Counted from the first letter of the stretch, positions 17,031-25,187 are shown. The stretch is 64,000 bases of DNA from Oscillospiraceae bacterium (GCA_009780435.1 WRAB01000004.1:1-64000), one strand, 5' to 3'. Made by a program: numbers and translations. The notes: generated by a model from the letters alone, not told the origin.

Positions 17031-18305
17031 CTACTTCTGATAATCAAATTCCAAATTCGCCATACAGACCGTATCGCCCTCGGCGATGCCCATCTCTTCC
17101 AGCCGGGCGTATACTCCGGCCTGTTCCAGGCTGCGCTCGAAGTACATGCGGGATTCGTAGTCGTCCAAATTGACCCGGCCCAGGAGTTGATCCAGCCAGG
17201 CGCCCTCTATAATCCATACATCTCCGTCCACCACGCGGATGGTCAAATCCTCCGGCGTGGGGGGCTTTTCTTCTGTCGGGACAAATTCCGGCTCGTAGAT
17301 CCCGATAGGGGGGAGCTCCTGGAGTGTTTCGGCGATGAGATTGATGAGATCGCCAATCCCCTGATGGGTGGCCGCAGATAGGGTCAGGAAGGGGAGACCC
17401 CGCTTTGTCATCTCCGCCCGAAATGCCTCTAACAGGGTGTCGTCCTGGATAATATCCAGCTTATTGGCCACCACGATCTGTGGCCGGGAGGCCAGGGCGG
17501 GGCTGTAGGCGGCGAGCTCCGCATTGATGACGTCGAAATCCGCCACGGGATCCCGGCCCTCACTGCCGGAGATGTCCACCACGTGGACGATTAGGCGGCA
17601 GCGGTCTACATGGCGCAAAAACTCATGCCCCAGTCCGGCTCCCTCCGATGCGCCCTCGATAAGCCCCGGAATATCCGCCAAGACAAAGGAGACCTCCTCC
17701 CGGGCGAAGACGACGCCCAGGTTGGGATACAGGGTGGTGAAGTGATAGTTTGCGATCTTGGGCCGCGCTTTGGACATGACGGACAGGAGGGTACTCTTGC
17801 CCACGTTGGGGAAGCCCACCAAGCCCACATCGGCCAGGAGTTTCAATTCCAAAACAATCGCCCGCTCCTCGCCGGGGTTGCCGCTCTTGGCGAAGCGGGG
17901 GGCTTGACGGGTGGGGGTGGCGAAGTGCTGGTTACCCCAGCCGCCCCGGCCACCTTTTGCCACGATGAAAGGTTCTCCGCGGCTCATGTCCTGCATGACG
18001 GCCCCGGTCTCGGCGTCCCGCACCAATGTGCCACGGGGAACGCGGATGATGAGATCCTGGCCGTCTTTGCCGCTACAGCGCTTACCGCCGCCGTCCTGGC
18101 CGGATTCCGCCGCATATTTCCGTTTATAGCGAAAATCCATGAGGGTGGACATGTGATCGTCCACCTGGAGGATCACACTGCCGCCTTTTCCGCCGTCCCC
18201 CCCGGACGGGCCGCCGGCGGGGACATACTTCTCCCGGTGGAATGCCACCGCACCGTTTCCGCCTTTTCCGGCTTTTACTTTGATCGTTGCCTTATCTACA
18301 AACAT
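17031..18305 (-). CDS. obgE: GTPase Obg/CgtA
   Basis: Essential ribosome-associated GTPase involved in 50S assembly and stress signalling. 424 residues in three domains: a glycine-rich Obg fold (1-157), a G domain with G1 GFPNVGKS (164-171), G3 DIPG (211-214) and G4 NKLD (281-284), and the C-terminal OCT domain (about 350-420) found in Gram-positive Obg. Shine-Dalgarno GAGG stands before the ATG. It lies downstream of rplU-rpmA in the usual Firmicute order, separated by a repeat pair and a terminator, so it may have its own promoter. Confidence 0.97.
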   Translation of the reverse strand: MFVDKATIKVKAGKGGNGAVAFHREKYVPAGGPSGGDGGKGGSVILQVDDHMSTLMDFRYKRKYAAESGQDGGGKRCSGKDGQDLIIRVPRGTLVRDAETGAVMQDMSRGEPFIVAKGGRGGWGNQHFATPTRQAPRFAKSGNPGEERAIVLELKLLADVGLVGFPNVGKSTLLSVMSKARPKIANYHFTTLYPNLGVVFAREEVSFVLADIPGLIEGASEGAGLGHEFLRHVDRCRLIVHVVDISGSEGRDPVADFDVINAELAAYSPALASRPQIVVANKLDIIQDDTLLEAFRAEMTKRGLPFLTLSAATHQGIGDLINLIAETLQELPPIGIYEPEFVPTEEKPPTPEDLTIRVVDGDVWIIEGAWLDQLLGRVNLDDYESRMYFERSLEQAGVYARLEEMGIAEGDTVCMANLEFDYQK

Positions 18306-18327
18306 GTTGAATTACCTCATATAACCG

Positions 18328-18402
18328 TAGGGGACGACGTCCTCGGCGTCCCGCTTTCCCAATACCATACAGGCGGGGCGTCAAGGACGCCGCCCCCTAC
18401 AA
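18328..18402. repeat. Inverted pair of GTAGGGG repeats
   Basis: A copy at 18328-18355 begins GTAGGGGACGACGTCC. A second copy in opposite orientation ends at 18402 with CGCCGCCCCCTACA. The same element recurs at 19595, 22578 and 42346. Confidence 0.6.
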
Positions 18403-18436
18403 AGAAAGGGGCTGATGCGTTTGCACCAGCCCCTGT
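18403..18436 (-). terminator. Terminator after rpmA
   Basis: Minus strand: AGGGGCTGGTGC pairs with GCATCAGCCCCT, then a T-rich run. It lies just 3' of rpmA. Confidence 0.7.
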
Positions 18437-18447
18437 TTGGATTCATC

Positions 18448-18711
18448 CTACTGGGCGGTTTCCTCGTAAATGGAAACCCGCTTGCGGTCTTTACCCATGC
18501 GCTCGAAGCGGACACGGCCACTCTTGAGGGCGAAGAGGGTATCGTCGTTGCCGCGGCCCACGTTGGTGCCGGGGTGGATTTTGGTGCCGCGCTGGCGGAC
18601 AAGAATATTACCGGCCAGGACAAACTGACCGTCTGCACGTTTAGGGCCTAATCGTTTGGACTCTGAATCCCGGCCATTCTTCGTGCTACCTACACCTTTC
18701 TTATGTGCCAT
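18448..18711 (-). CDS. rpmA: 50S ribosomal protein L27, without the Firmicute N-terminal extension
   Basis: 87 residues; L27 sits near the peptidyl-transferase centre. The sequence starts [20 protein letters not shown], the mature form known from E. coli. Many Firmicutes make L27 with an N-terminal extension of about nine residues that the cysteine protease Prp (YsxB) removes. Here the extension is absent, and so is the prp gene that normally lies between rplU and rpmA (the gap is 18 bp). The two losses are consistent with each other. Co-transcribed with rplU. Confidence 0.97.
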   Translation of the reverse strand: MAHKKGVGSTKNGRDSESKRLGPKRADGQFVLAGNILVRQRGTKIHPGTNVGRGNDDTLFALKSGRVRFERMGKDRKRVSIYEETAQ

Positions 18712-18729
18712 ATCGTATTATCCTCCTAT

Positions 18730-19041
18730 TTAAACGGAAATGCTTGTAATCTTGACTTGCGTATAGGGCTGTCTGTGGCCCTGTTTTCTGCGGTAGTTCT
18801 TTTTCGGCTTCATCTTGTAGACGATGACCTTCTTGGCCTTACCGTTTTTCAGCACTTCGCCTGAAACAGAAGCGCCGCTGACAGTGGGGTCGCCGACTTT
18901 CATGCCGTCCCCGTCTCCGAGGGCCAAAACCCGATCAAATGTGACTTTGTCGCCGGCCTCGGCGTCCAGTTTCTCGATGAAGAGAATATCTCCCTCGGAA
19001 ACCCGGTACTGTTTGCCGCCGGTCTCCATAATTGCGTGCAT
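18730..19041 (-). CDS. rplU: 50S ribosomal protein L21
   Basis: 103 residues from the ATG at 19041 (AAAGGTAGG 8 nt upstream; a GTG three codons earlier is too close to this site). Typical L21: [18 protein letters not shown] at the N-terminus and [20 protein letters not shown] near the C-terminus. First gene of rplU-rpmA. A near-perfect promoter and an untranslated leader of about 80 nt precede it. Confidence 0.97.
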   Translation of the reverse strand: MHAIMETGGKQYRVSEGDILFIEKLDAEAGDKVTFDRVLALGDGDGMKVGDPTVSGASVSGEVLKNGKAKKVIVYKMKPKKNYRRKQGHRQPYTQVKITSISV

Positions 19042-19128
19042 GTTCTGCACCTACCTTTATTTAGTCTCGCTATCCAGGGCGGGAGAAAAATCTCCACTTA
19101 TAGACTGCCCGTTCAAAGCGGCCTTACA
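19042..19128 (-). ncRNA. Candidate ribosomal protein L21 leader (rplU 5' UTR)
   Basis: The RNA between promoter and rplU can form GTGGAGA/TCTCC and GGGC/GCCC helices around the segment GAACGGGCAG. Firmicute rplU genes commonly carry an autoregulatory L21 leader at this position. I assign it by position and foldability, not by a covariance match. Confidence 0.45.
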
Positions 19129-19157
19129 AGTATACCGCCGATTTTCCCTGCTGTCAA
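19129..19157 (-). promoter_or_regulatory. Promoter of rplU-rpmA
   Basis: Minus strand: TTGACA (19157-19152), 17-bp spacer, TATACT (19134-19129). Confidence 0.8.
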
Positions 19158-19298
19158 GCAAAATCGGCGATAAAAGTGGAAAATCCTTGGGTATTCCGGT
19201 GCGATACCACTACACCCCTCCTGCGGGCGGCTCATCCCCACAACACAGGCCTATTTCGTTTCCCCACCGCATAGACTGGTACCCAGAGGTGACAAGCT

Positions 19299-19589
19299 GT
19301 GGAGAAACAAGACAAGCCGAAGAAAAAGCGTATCATGGCGCAGGCGGCGGATACGTTTAATTTGCCCGGCGAGGTGCTGTCCGATCTGCCACGTCTCACG
19401 GTGACCGGGTCAAACCAAGTGGTGGTGGAAAACCACAAGGGACTCATGGATTACGCCGCACACACAATCCTGGTGGCCGGCGGACGTGTGACGTTGAAAA
19501 TTGTGGGCAATCAATTGGAACTGCGTGCCATGAACGCCCAGGAACTTCTTATCACAGGAGAGATTTTTCAGATAGAGTTTATTCATTGA
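19299..19589 (+). CDS. yqfC: Sporulation protein YqfC
   Basis: 96 residues; GTG start decided by Shine-Dalgarno GAGGTGA 7 nt upstream. The body (PRLTVTGSNQVVVENHKGLM, RVTLKIVGNQLELRAMNAQE, ITGEIFQIEFI) matches the YabP/YqfC sporulation family, small beta-rich proteins made in the mother cell. It precedes yqfD, as in spore formers generally, but a repeat-filled gap of about 230 bp lies between them. Confidence 0.9.
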   Translation: MEKQDKPKKKRIMAQAADTFNLPGEVLSDLPRLTVTGSNQVVVENHKGLMDYAAHTILVAGGRVTLKIVGNQLELRAMNAQELLITGEIFQIEFIH

Positions 19590-19594
19590 ATGAG

Positions 19595-19795
19595 CCGTAG
19601 GGGGCAGCGTCCTCGACGCCCCGCAAAAAAGCCTCCTTTGGAAAAGGAGGTGGCAGGCGAAGCCTGACGGAGGATTATCTCTGCGCCGCAGGGCAAGGGC
19701 AAAAAAGCCTCCCTCAAATTGAGGGAGTGGCACAAGGTGAATTGCCGCCCTGTGGCAAGAGAAGGCCTCCTGGGGGGGCGAAGCCTGAGGGCGAG
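19595..19795. repeat. Cluster of intergenic palindromic repeats
   Basis: Three elements in series. A GTAGGGG-type repeat lies at 19595-19622. At 19632-19676 a hairpin CCTCCTTT/AAAGGAGG is followed by TGGCAGGCGAAGCCTGACGG and AGGATT. A variant at about 19709-19745 has CTCCCTC-AAATT-GAGGGAG. The second type recurs at 23282-23326 with matching stem changes. The region ends at the yqfD Shine-Dalgarno. Confidence 0.6.
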
Positions 19796-19819
19796 AGTGC
19801 AGAAAGGAGGAGCCACCCC

Positions 19820-21061
19820 GTGCAACGTGTTGTCAATTTTCTCAGAGGCAATATCCAGTTGGAGATCGAATGCGCCTATCCGGAGCGCTTTATGAACTTA
19901 TGCGCCCAGAACGACATCGCGTTCTGGAATCTCGTCCGGGTTGACGCCATCACCGTCCGCGTGATCATGACCATCCAAGCCTATGAGCGGCTCAAGCCCT
20001 TGTTGCCCAATCTACACGCCCAGGTGCGTCCGGTGAAACAGGCCGGGGCGCCGATCTTTTTTTTGCGGATTCGGAAGCGATACGCCCTTACGACTGGATT
20101 TCTGATCACCTTGATTGCCATCTGGGTTATGAGTCTCTATATCTGGGATATCCAAGTTACCGGCAACGACAAGATTCCCACCCATGAAATTTTGCAAGTC
20201 TTGGAGGAGGTGGGGGTGGGGATCGGCACCTTTGGCCCCGGGATTCATCCGGAGATGCTCCGAAATGAAGTGCTCTTACTGATGGACGATCTCGCCTGGA
20301 TCACGGTAAATGTCAACGGAAGCCGCGCTACGGTCATTGTGCGAGAACAGATCCACGTACCTGATATGATTCCGGAAGGGATACCCACTGCCGTCTTCGC
20401 TACCAAGAGTGGTATCATTGACCAGATGATGATCTGGGCGGGGGACGCCACAGTGGAGATCGGGGACACGGTGGTCATCGGTCAAGATCTGGTCTCCGGG
20501 CGGGTGGAGAGCTTGGCCACGGGCACCCATTTCCTCCGGGCCGATGCCAGAATCTACGCCAGAACCTGGTATGAACTGAGCATGTCTATGCCGTTGGAGG
20601 TGATCGAAAAGACGTTTACTGGGCGAACTTCAACAAAAAGTAGAATTTTTTTTGGAAAAAGTAGAATAAATTTATATTTTAGTAGTGGAATTTCCTACGA
20701 GACCTATGATAAAATAATAGAGGAATCTGATTTCGTGCTGCCAGGGGGTATTGTGTTGCCGATCCGGATCCAGCGGCTGATCCATCGGGAGTACACGCCG
20801 ACCCCTGGGATGATGGATCGCGAGCGGGCGGCGCAATTGCTCCACGAGCAGCTTTTGGCACAGCTGGAGGAGTTGATCGGCCCCGAGGGGGAGATACTAT
20901 CTACATCCTTCACAGTAGAGGTGACCCCTGGACTGGTGACAGTTCATTTAGCGGCCGAGTGCCGGGAACAGATCGCCGCAGTACGCAGGCTCCGGGAAGA
21001 TGAGATGCAGAGTCCGATACACCCAGACGAAACCCTGAGAGAGGAAACAAATCAACCATGA
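19820..21061 (+). CDS. yqfD: Sporulation protein YqfD
   Basis: 413 residues from the GTG at 19820, with AGGAGG 9 nt upstream; the frame runs back to 19727 through repeat DNA and that part is not protein-like. The protein starts MQRVVNFLRGNIQLEIECAY, has one transmembrane helix (about 93-113, FLITLIAIWVMSLYIWDI) and a long extracytoplasmic region typical of YqfD, a mother-cell protein needed for full sporulation. A stretch at about 20633-20735 is much more A+T-rich than the rest, yet encodes conserved family sequence. The stop overlaps the phoH start. Confidence 0.92.
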   Translation: MQRVVNFLRGNIQLEIECAYPERFMNLCAQNDIAFWNLVRVDAITVRVIMTIQAYERLKPLLPNLHAQVRPVKQAGAPIFFLRIRKRYALTTGFLITLIAIWVMSLYIWDIQVTGNDKIPTHEILQVLEEVGVGIGTFGPGIHPEMLRNEVLLLMDDLAWITVNVNGSRATVIVREQIHVPDMIPEGIPTAVFATKSGIIDQMMIWAGDATVEIGDTVVIGQDLVSGRVESLATGTHFLRADARIYARTWYELSMSMPLEVIEKTFTGRTSTKSRIFFGKSRINLYFSSGISYETYDKIIEESDFVLPGGIVLPIRIQRLIHREYTPTPGMMDRERAAQLLHEQLLAQLEELIGPEGEILSTSFTVEVTPGLVTVHLAAECREQIAAVRRLREDEMQSPIHPDETLREETNQP

Positions 21062-22044
21062 TGGAAAAGCGAATTAATGTTGACCGGATGGAGTATGTAA
21101 TCAGCGTATTCGGTTCTTTTGATGAAAATTTACGGATCATCGAACAAGAGTTGGGGGTCAAGGTCACAGACCGGGACGCGGAACTGAAAATCGTCGGTGA
21201 GGCGGAAAATGTCATGTACGCCGAGCGGGCCATTGAAGCCCTGCTGGGACTCGTGGCAAAAGGGGAGAACATCAACGCCCAGACTGTCCGCTACATCATT
21301 GGTGTGGTGAAAGAGGGGGCGGAGAAGCGGCTCACGGAACTTGCGAAAGACGTGGTGTGCATCACCGCCAAAGGGAAGCCCATCAAGGCCAAAACCCTGG
21401 GCCAAAAGAAATATATAGACGCCATCCAACAAAATACAATCACCCTGGGCATCGGCCCCGCCGGTACGGGGAAAACATATCTGGCCGTGGCAGCTGCGGT
21501 GACGGCCTTTCGGAACAAGGCCATTAACCGGATCATCCTGACCCGGCCCGCCGTGGAAGCGGGGGAGCACTTGGGATTTCTGCCAGGGGATTTACAGAGC
21601 AAGGTCGACCCCTATCTACGGCCTCTCTATGATGCCCTGTTCGATATGCTGGGGGCGGAGACCTATTATAAACACGTAGAACGGGGGAACATCGAAGTGG
21701 CGCCTTTGGCCTACATGCGGGGCCGCACCTTAGATGACGCCTTTATTATCTTAGACGAGGCCCAGAACACGTCCAGAGAGCAGATGAAAATGTTCCTCAC
21801 CCGCCTGGGGTTCGGATCGAAGATTGTCATCACGGGCGATGTGACACAAATCGATCTGCCGGTGGACAAGGTATCCGGCCTCACAGAGGCCATACGGGTC
21901 TTAGACGGGGTAGAGGATATCGCCATCTGCCACCTGACCGGCGCCGACGTGGTGCGGCATGTGCTCGTCCAGCGGATTGTGCAGGCCTATGACACCTTTG
22001 AACAGAAGAAAGCCCGGAAACCCACAGGAGGAGGGAAGCGATAA
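21058..22044 (+). CDS. phoH: PhoH-like ATPase (YbeZ)
   Basis: 328 residues. Walker A GPAGTGKT (133-140) and Walker B IILDEAQN (229-236), with the PhoH blocks LTRPAVEAGEHLGFLPGD and MRGRTLDDAF. A KH-like segment precedes the ATPase core. PhoH/YbeZ is an RNA helicase-like ATPase that works with YbeY, encoded next. The start overlaps the yqfD stop by 4 nt (ATGA), indicating translational coupling. Between phoH and ybeY many Firmicutes carry the HD-domain gene yqfF; it is absent here. Confidence 0.95.
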   Translation: MMEKRINVDRMEYVISVFGSFDENLRIIEQELGVKVTDRDAELKIVGEAENVMYAERAIEALLGLVAKGENINAQTVRYIIGVVKEGAEKRLTELAKDVVCITAKGKPIKAKTLGQKKYIDAIQQNTITLGIGPAGTGKTYLAVAAAVTAFRNKAINRIILTRPAVEAGEHLGFLPGDLQSKVDPYLRPLYDALFDMLGAETYYKHVERGNIEVAPLAYMRGRTLDDAFIILDEAQNTSREQMKMFLTRLGFGSKIVITGDVTQIDLPVDKVSGLTEAIRVLDGVEDIAICHLTGADVVRHVLVQRIVQAYDTFEQKKARKPTGGGKR

Positions 22045-22046
22045 CC

Positions 22047-22538
22047 ATGACAAAACATAAAGTATACGTAAAGAGACAGAGACAAGGGCTGGGAGAGCGA
22101 AATATCACCTCCATCTGCCGCCGTGCCGTCAAGGCGACTTTGCTCTTAGAGAATGTTACAACCCCTTGCCAAGTCAGCGTCTTGCTCACCGACGACGAGG
22201 GAATCCAAGAGATCAATCTCGCCCACAGACAGATTGGAACCCCCACAGATGTCCTCTCGTTCCCCACGGGGGACTACGAGCCGGGCAATTTCCAGGCGAA
22301 TGAGGCCGATATAGACCCGGAGACGGGCCATCTCCACCTGGGAGACATCGTCATCTCCAGTGATCGGGTTGACGCCCAGGCGAGAGAATACGGCCACGAG
22401 ACCACACGGGAACTCTCCTATCTCATGGTACACGCAACGCTACATCTGTTGGGCTACGACCACGAGGAGAAAGACGACTACAAGCTAATGCGCAGCCGGG
22501 AGGAGCTGATTCTCGGCTCTCTCGGGTTGATGAGATAG
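22047..22538 (+). CDS. ybeY: Endoribonuclease YbeY (16S rRNA maturation)
   Basis: 163 residues. Metal-dependent RNase for 16S rRNA 3'-end processing and ribosome quality control. The zinc motif HxxxHxxxxxH is intact in MVHATLHLLGYDHEEKDD (His129, His133, His139). Other family blocks are TDVLSFPTGDYEP and LGDIVISSDRV. It begins 2 nt after phoH in the same operon. In Bacillus, dgkA and cdd follow; here a foreign-looking lipoprotein gene takes that place. Confidence 0.97.
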   Translation: MTKHKVYVKRQRQGLGERNITSICRRAVKATLLLENVTTPCQVSVLLTDDEGIQEINLAHRQIGTPTDVLSFPTGDYEPGNFQANEADIDPETGHLHLGDIVISSDRVDAQAREYGHETTRELSYLMVHATLHLLGYDHEEKDDYKLMRSREELILGSLGLMR

Positions 22539-22577
22539 GACAAGCTATGGCCCCCCCAGGCGACGGGGTGGTTGCCC

Positions 22578-22605
22578 GTAGGGGACGATGCTCACATCGT
22601 CCCGT
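22578..22605. repeat. GTAGGGG-type palindromic repeat
   Basis: GTAGGGGACGATG and CATCGTCCCGTGC around CTCA, immediately 3' of ybeY. Same family as 18328, 19595 and 42346. Confidence 0.6.
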
Positions 22606-22658
22606 GCATTTTGTTTGTGGTAGTGTAGGAAGTTTATATAATGTGAGGAGCAGATATT

Positions 22659-23162
22659 GTGATAAAGCGTATTTATATTCTCACTTTACTATTGGTTGTG
22701 TTAGCTATTGTCGTGCTACTAGCTGCATGTGTAAATACCGACACAAATCAATTTGAAGTTGGGAGTGTAACGCTCGTTGCAAATGGGGTAGAGCATGAGC
22801 CAACGAGCCATATGTCGACTGGATTGTTTATTTCTTCAGATGGTGCGGAAATGAGGCCCTCTAGTGACCCATTCCCAGGGTGGCTTGAGCGCAATATCAG
22901 CACAATACCGATTATCTCATATGCCGATGACCTCCAAATTATAGTCACGGGCAGAGATGTAGTAGGCTGGGGTCTCTCGGTGGCTCATGAATATGGCGAT
23001 TACATGGTACACATACCAATACCGGTTGACAGCCCCGCTCAAAGAAGTGCCGATGTTCCAATTCCAGACGAGCCGGGAATATATCTGGTGCACATTACTG
23101 TGCAATGGGGTAGCGGCAGAAGTTATGCCGCATTTCACTATGTTCTCCGGATTGCTCGATGA
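22659..23162 (+). CDS. Hypothetical lipoprotein
   Basis: 167 residues; GTG start with GAGGAG 8 nt upstream. Lipoprotein signal peptide with LLAAC (Cys24). The rest shows alternating strands and no motif I recognise, perhaps an immunoglobulin-like fold (repeated hydrophobic strands, PDEPGIYLVHITVQWGSG near the end). A possible -10 (TATAAT) lies at 22637-22642. It sits between ybeY and era, is A+T-richer than both, and is flanked on each side by palindromic repeats, so it looks like an inserted gene. Confidence 0.65.
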   Translation: MIKRIYILTLLLVVLAIVVLLAACVNTDTNQFEVGSVTLVANGVEHEPTSHMSTGLFISSDGAEMRPSSDPFPGWLERNISTIPIISYADDLQIIVTGRDVVGWGLSVAHEYGDYMVHIPIPVDSPAQRSADVPIPDEPGIYLVHITVQWGSGRSYAAFHYVLRIAR

Positions 23163-23281
23163 ACGGTGCTACTGCTTGATAGCATGTATTCCCTGCAATA
23201 TACAAAATAAGTATTTTCTGCAGTTGCACATTGTACAACTAGCCCCACATCGTCCCGCAAAATCTGATGCTCTTGACTTGT

Positions 23282-23330
23282 AGCTCCTTTCCAAAAGGAG
23301 CTGTCAGCGAAGCTGACTGAGGATTGCCCT
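23282..23330. repeat. Palindromic repeat (CTCCTTT...GAGGATT family)
   Basis: Hairpin AGCTCCTTT-CCA-AAAGGAGCT followed by GTCAGCGAAGCTGAC and TGAGGATT. It matches the element at 19632-19676 with compensated stem bases. Confidence 0.6.
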
Positions 23331-23392
23331 TGATCTGCGGTGCGGGTGTTTTCTCTACGCCATCACGAACACAAAAATCGGAGGATCAACAC

Positions 23393-24283
23393 ATGATAAA
23401 CAAAACCGCAATGGTCACCATATCCGGGCGGCCCAACGTGGGGAAGAGTACCCTGCTCAACGCCCTGGTGGGCGAGAAGATCGCCATTGTGACAAATAAA
23501 CCCCAGACGACGAGAAACCGCATCCTGGCGGTGCTCAATCAGGGGGAGACCCAGTTTGTCTTCGTGGACACCCCCGGCTATCACGCCCCTCGAACCCGGC
23601 TGGGGGAATACATGGTCAGAGTCGTCCGAGAGAGCGTGGCCGACGTGGACGCCGTGATCCTCATGGTAGAGCCCATCCCCAATATTGGCCCCCAGGAACA
23701 GCAGTTGATCAAATGGATCGCTGCAAATGGCACGCCCAGTATTCTTGTGATCAACAAGATCGACACGGTGAAAAAAGAAGAACTCCTGGCAGTCATCGAC
23801 TGCTATCAATCCGCCCACACCTTCGACGCCATCTTGCCCATGTCCGCAAAATCGGGCGACGGGGTCAGAGAGTTGACCGCCGTATTGAATCAATACGCCT
23901 TGGAGGGGCCGCAACTGTTCCCCGACGATATGATCACCGATCAACCGGAGCGGCAGATTGTGGCGGAGATTATCCGGGAGAAGCTGCTCCTCTGTATGCA
24001 AAAAGAAATCCCCCACGGTACCGCCGTGGAGATCACGAAGTTTTCCGAGCGTGAAAACGGCATCATCGACATAGAGGCCACCATCTACACGGAGAAGGCC
24101 AGCCACAAGGGTATGATTATCGGCAAACAGGGTGCCATGCTCAAACAGATCGGCGAGATGGCCCGACGGGATATTGAGCGCTTTATGGGTACAAAGGTCT
24201 ATCTGCAAACCTGGGTCAAAGTCAAAGAGCGCTGGCGGGATAGCGATTTTCTGCTCCGCAACTTTGGATATCAAAGCGATTAA
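23393..24283 (+). CDS. era: GTPase Era
   Basis: 296 residues from the ATG at 23393 (GGAGG 8 nt upstream; the longer frame from 23324 runs through repeat DNA). Essential GTPase in 30S assembly. G1 GRPNVGKS (12-19), G3 DTPG (59-62), G4 NKID (121-124), and a C-terminal KH domain with GKQGAMLKQIGEMARRDIE that binds the 3' end of 16S rRNA. The stop shares TTAA with the stop of the convergent small gene. Confidence 0.97.
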   Translation: MINKTAMVTISGRPNVGKSTLLNALVGEKIAIVTNKPQTTRNRILAVLNQGETQFVFVDTPGYHAPRTRLGEYMVRVVRESVADVDAVILMVEPIPNIGPQEQQLIKWIAANGTPSILVINKIDTVKKEELLAVIDCYQSAHTFDAILPMSAKSGDGVRELTAVLNQYALEGPQLFPDDMITDQPERQIVAEIIREKLLLCMQKEIPHGTAVEITKFSERENGIIDIEATIYTEKASHKGMIIGKQGAMLKQIGEMARRDIERFMGTKVYLQTWVKVKERWRDSDFLLRNFGYQSD

Positions 24284-24561
24284 GGCATGTTTTGCAGTTC
24301 TATAAAATGGACATGCCTGCTCTGATCTTCCGGGTCCATATAAACAGGCGGTCCGGTCTGGATGCGGATCGTATGGGTGTGTGTGCGATCAAACGTAGCG
24401 GCTTCATTCTTGCTCTCTCCCCGTAGACGCTCCAGTTCCCGGGCATTTCGGGCCTGGAGTTCAGCTATGAAGCTTTGTGAGCAAGATATGGTATGTTTAT
24501 CTGCCCTCTGTGTTTCGTATTTAATGTCACATGGAAAATTTGGATTTGAATGAATTTTCAT
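24280..24561 (-). CDS. Small hypothetical protein
   Basis: 93 residues from the ATG at 24561 (GGAG 9 nt upstream; the frame is open to 24609). A short helical part rich in charged residues (SFIAELQARNARELERLRG) is followed by a beta-like tail (HTHTIRIQTGPPVYMD, HVHFIELQNMP). No family recognised. It is convergent with era, sharing the TTAA stop overlap. Confidence 0.5.
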   Translation of the reverse strand: MKIHSNPNFPCDIKYETQRADKHTISCSQSFIAELQARNARELERLRGESKNEAATFDRTHTHTIRIQTGPPVYMDPEDQSRHVHFIELQNMP

Positions 24562-24632
24562 GGGATGAATCTCCATATATAATATGCGCCATACTATGTA
24601 CCGGCACACATCTGTGTGCCGGGCGGCTGACC

Positions 24633-24911
24633 TTATTTCAGGGACTTCAATCCCTCGATAATATCTTTGAGACCTTTTTCAATATCACGCAGCCCTTCGC
24701 AGATATCGTCTTCGCCCTCGCCTAAGGTTTTCTCTGCTTGGTGCAAGCGTTTCACTTCTTCCTCCACTCTCTGGAGGGATTGCCTGATCTCACCCCTGGA
24801 TTTTCCTAAATCCTTGAGCGCTTCGCAAATATCTTCGATACCCTCCCGAATCTCCCGGATGCCTTGTTCGATTTTTTCCCAATCTTTTTTATCATGGCAG
24901 CAGTTCATCAT
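24633..24911 (-). CDS. Small coiled-coil protein with heptad repeats
   Basis: 92 residues from the ATG at 24911 (CGGGAG 6 nt upstream). After MMNCCHDKKDW the protein is one long amphipathic helix: the motif G(I/L)xDIxEGL recurs (EQGIREIREGIEDICEAL near the start, LRDIEKGLKDIIEGLKSLK at the end). Cysteines in NCCHDKK might bind metal. No family recognised. A GC-rich hairpin (CCGGCACACA/TGTGTGCCGG, 24601-24622) lies downstream. Confidence 0.55.
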   Translation of the reverse strand: MMNCCHDKKDWEKIEQGIREIREGIEDICEALKDLGKSRGEIRQSLQRVEEEVKRLHQAEKTLGEGEDDICEGLRDIEKGLKDIIEGLKSLK

Positions 24912-25035
24912 TCGATACTCCCGTTTCACCTCGTCGCCATGTCAGGCGCAACCCATTCTATGCGCCGGGATGAGAAGCGTGTGCCGGGATTTGCCTGTGA
25001 TAATTCCTCTGCTGTGCGTTACACTAGGATATGTG

Positions 25036-25141
25036 ATTGAACAGTCCAATGGACAGTTCAATGCCGGAAGTCCGGCGTACAAGCATTTTTGCGCAGCAAA
25101 AATCTTGATACCGGTGCGGCTGTGCCGTGCCGAGGAGATTA
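25036..25141 (+). repeat. Four-hairpin structured element, copy 1
   Basis: Order on the + strand: hairpin TTGAAC/GTTCAA, hairpin GCCGG/CCGGC, linker TACAAGCA, hairpin TTTTTGC-GCA-GCAAAAA, linker TCTTGATACC, hairpin GGTGCGGC-TGT-GCCGTGCC, tail GAGGAGATT. Copy 2 (34739-34847) keeps linkers, loop sizes and order while most stem bases differ in paired fashion. Structured RNA or a mobile palindromic element are both possible. Confidence 0.6.
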
Positions 25142-25187
25142 AATCAAAGGGGGCCCCTGCGGGGCTTGCCCCGTGGGGATATTAAAC

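Noticed and set aside
19727..19819. N-terminal extension of YqfD
   Set aside because: This part of the frame is palindromic repeat DNA; the GTG at 19820 has an AGGAGG site and gives the family N-terminus.
24667..25185. 172-codon + strand ORF overlapping the small coiled-coil gene and the four-hairpin element
   Set aside because: Serine-rich low-complexity translation typical of the antisense of a Glu/Lys-rich coiled coil; runs through palindromes.
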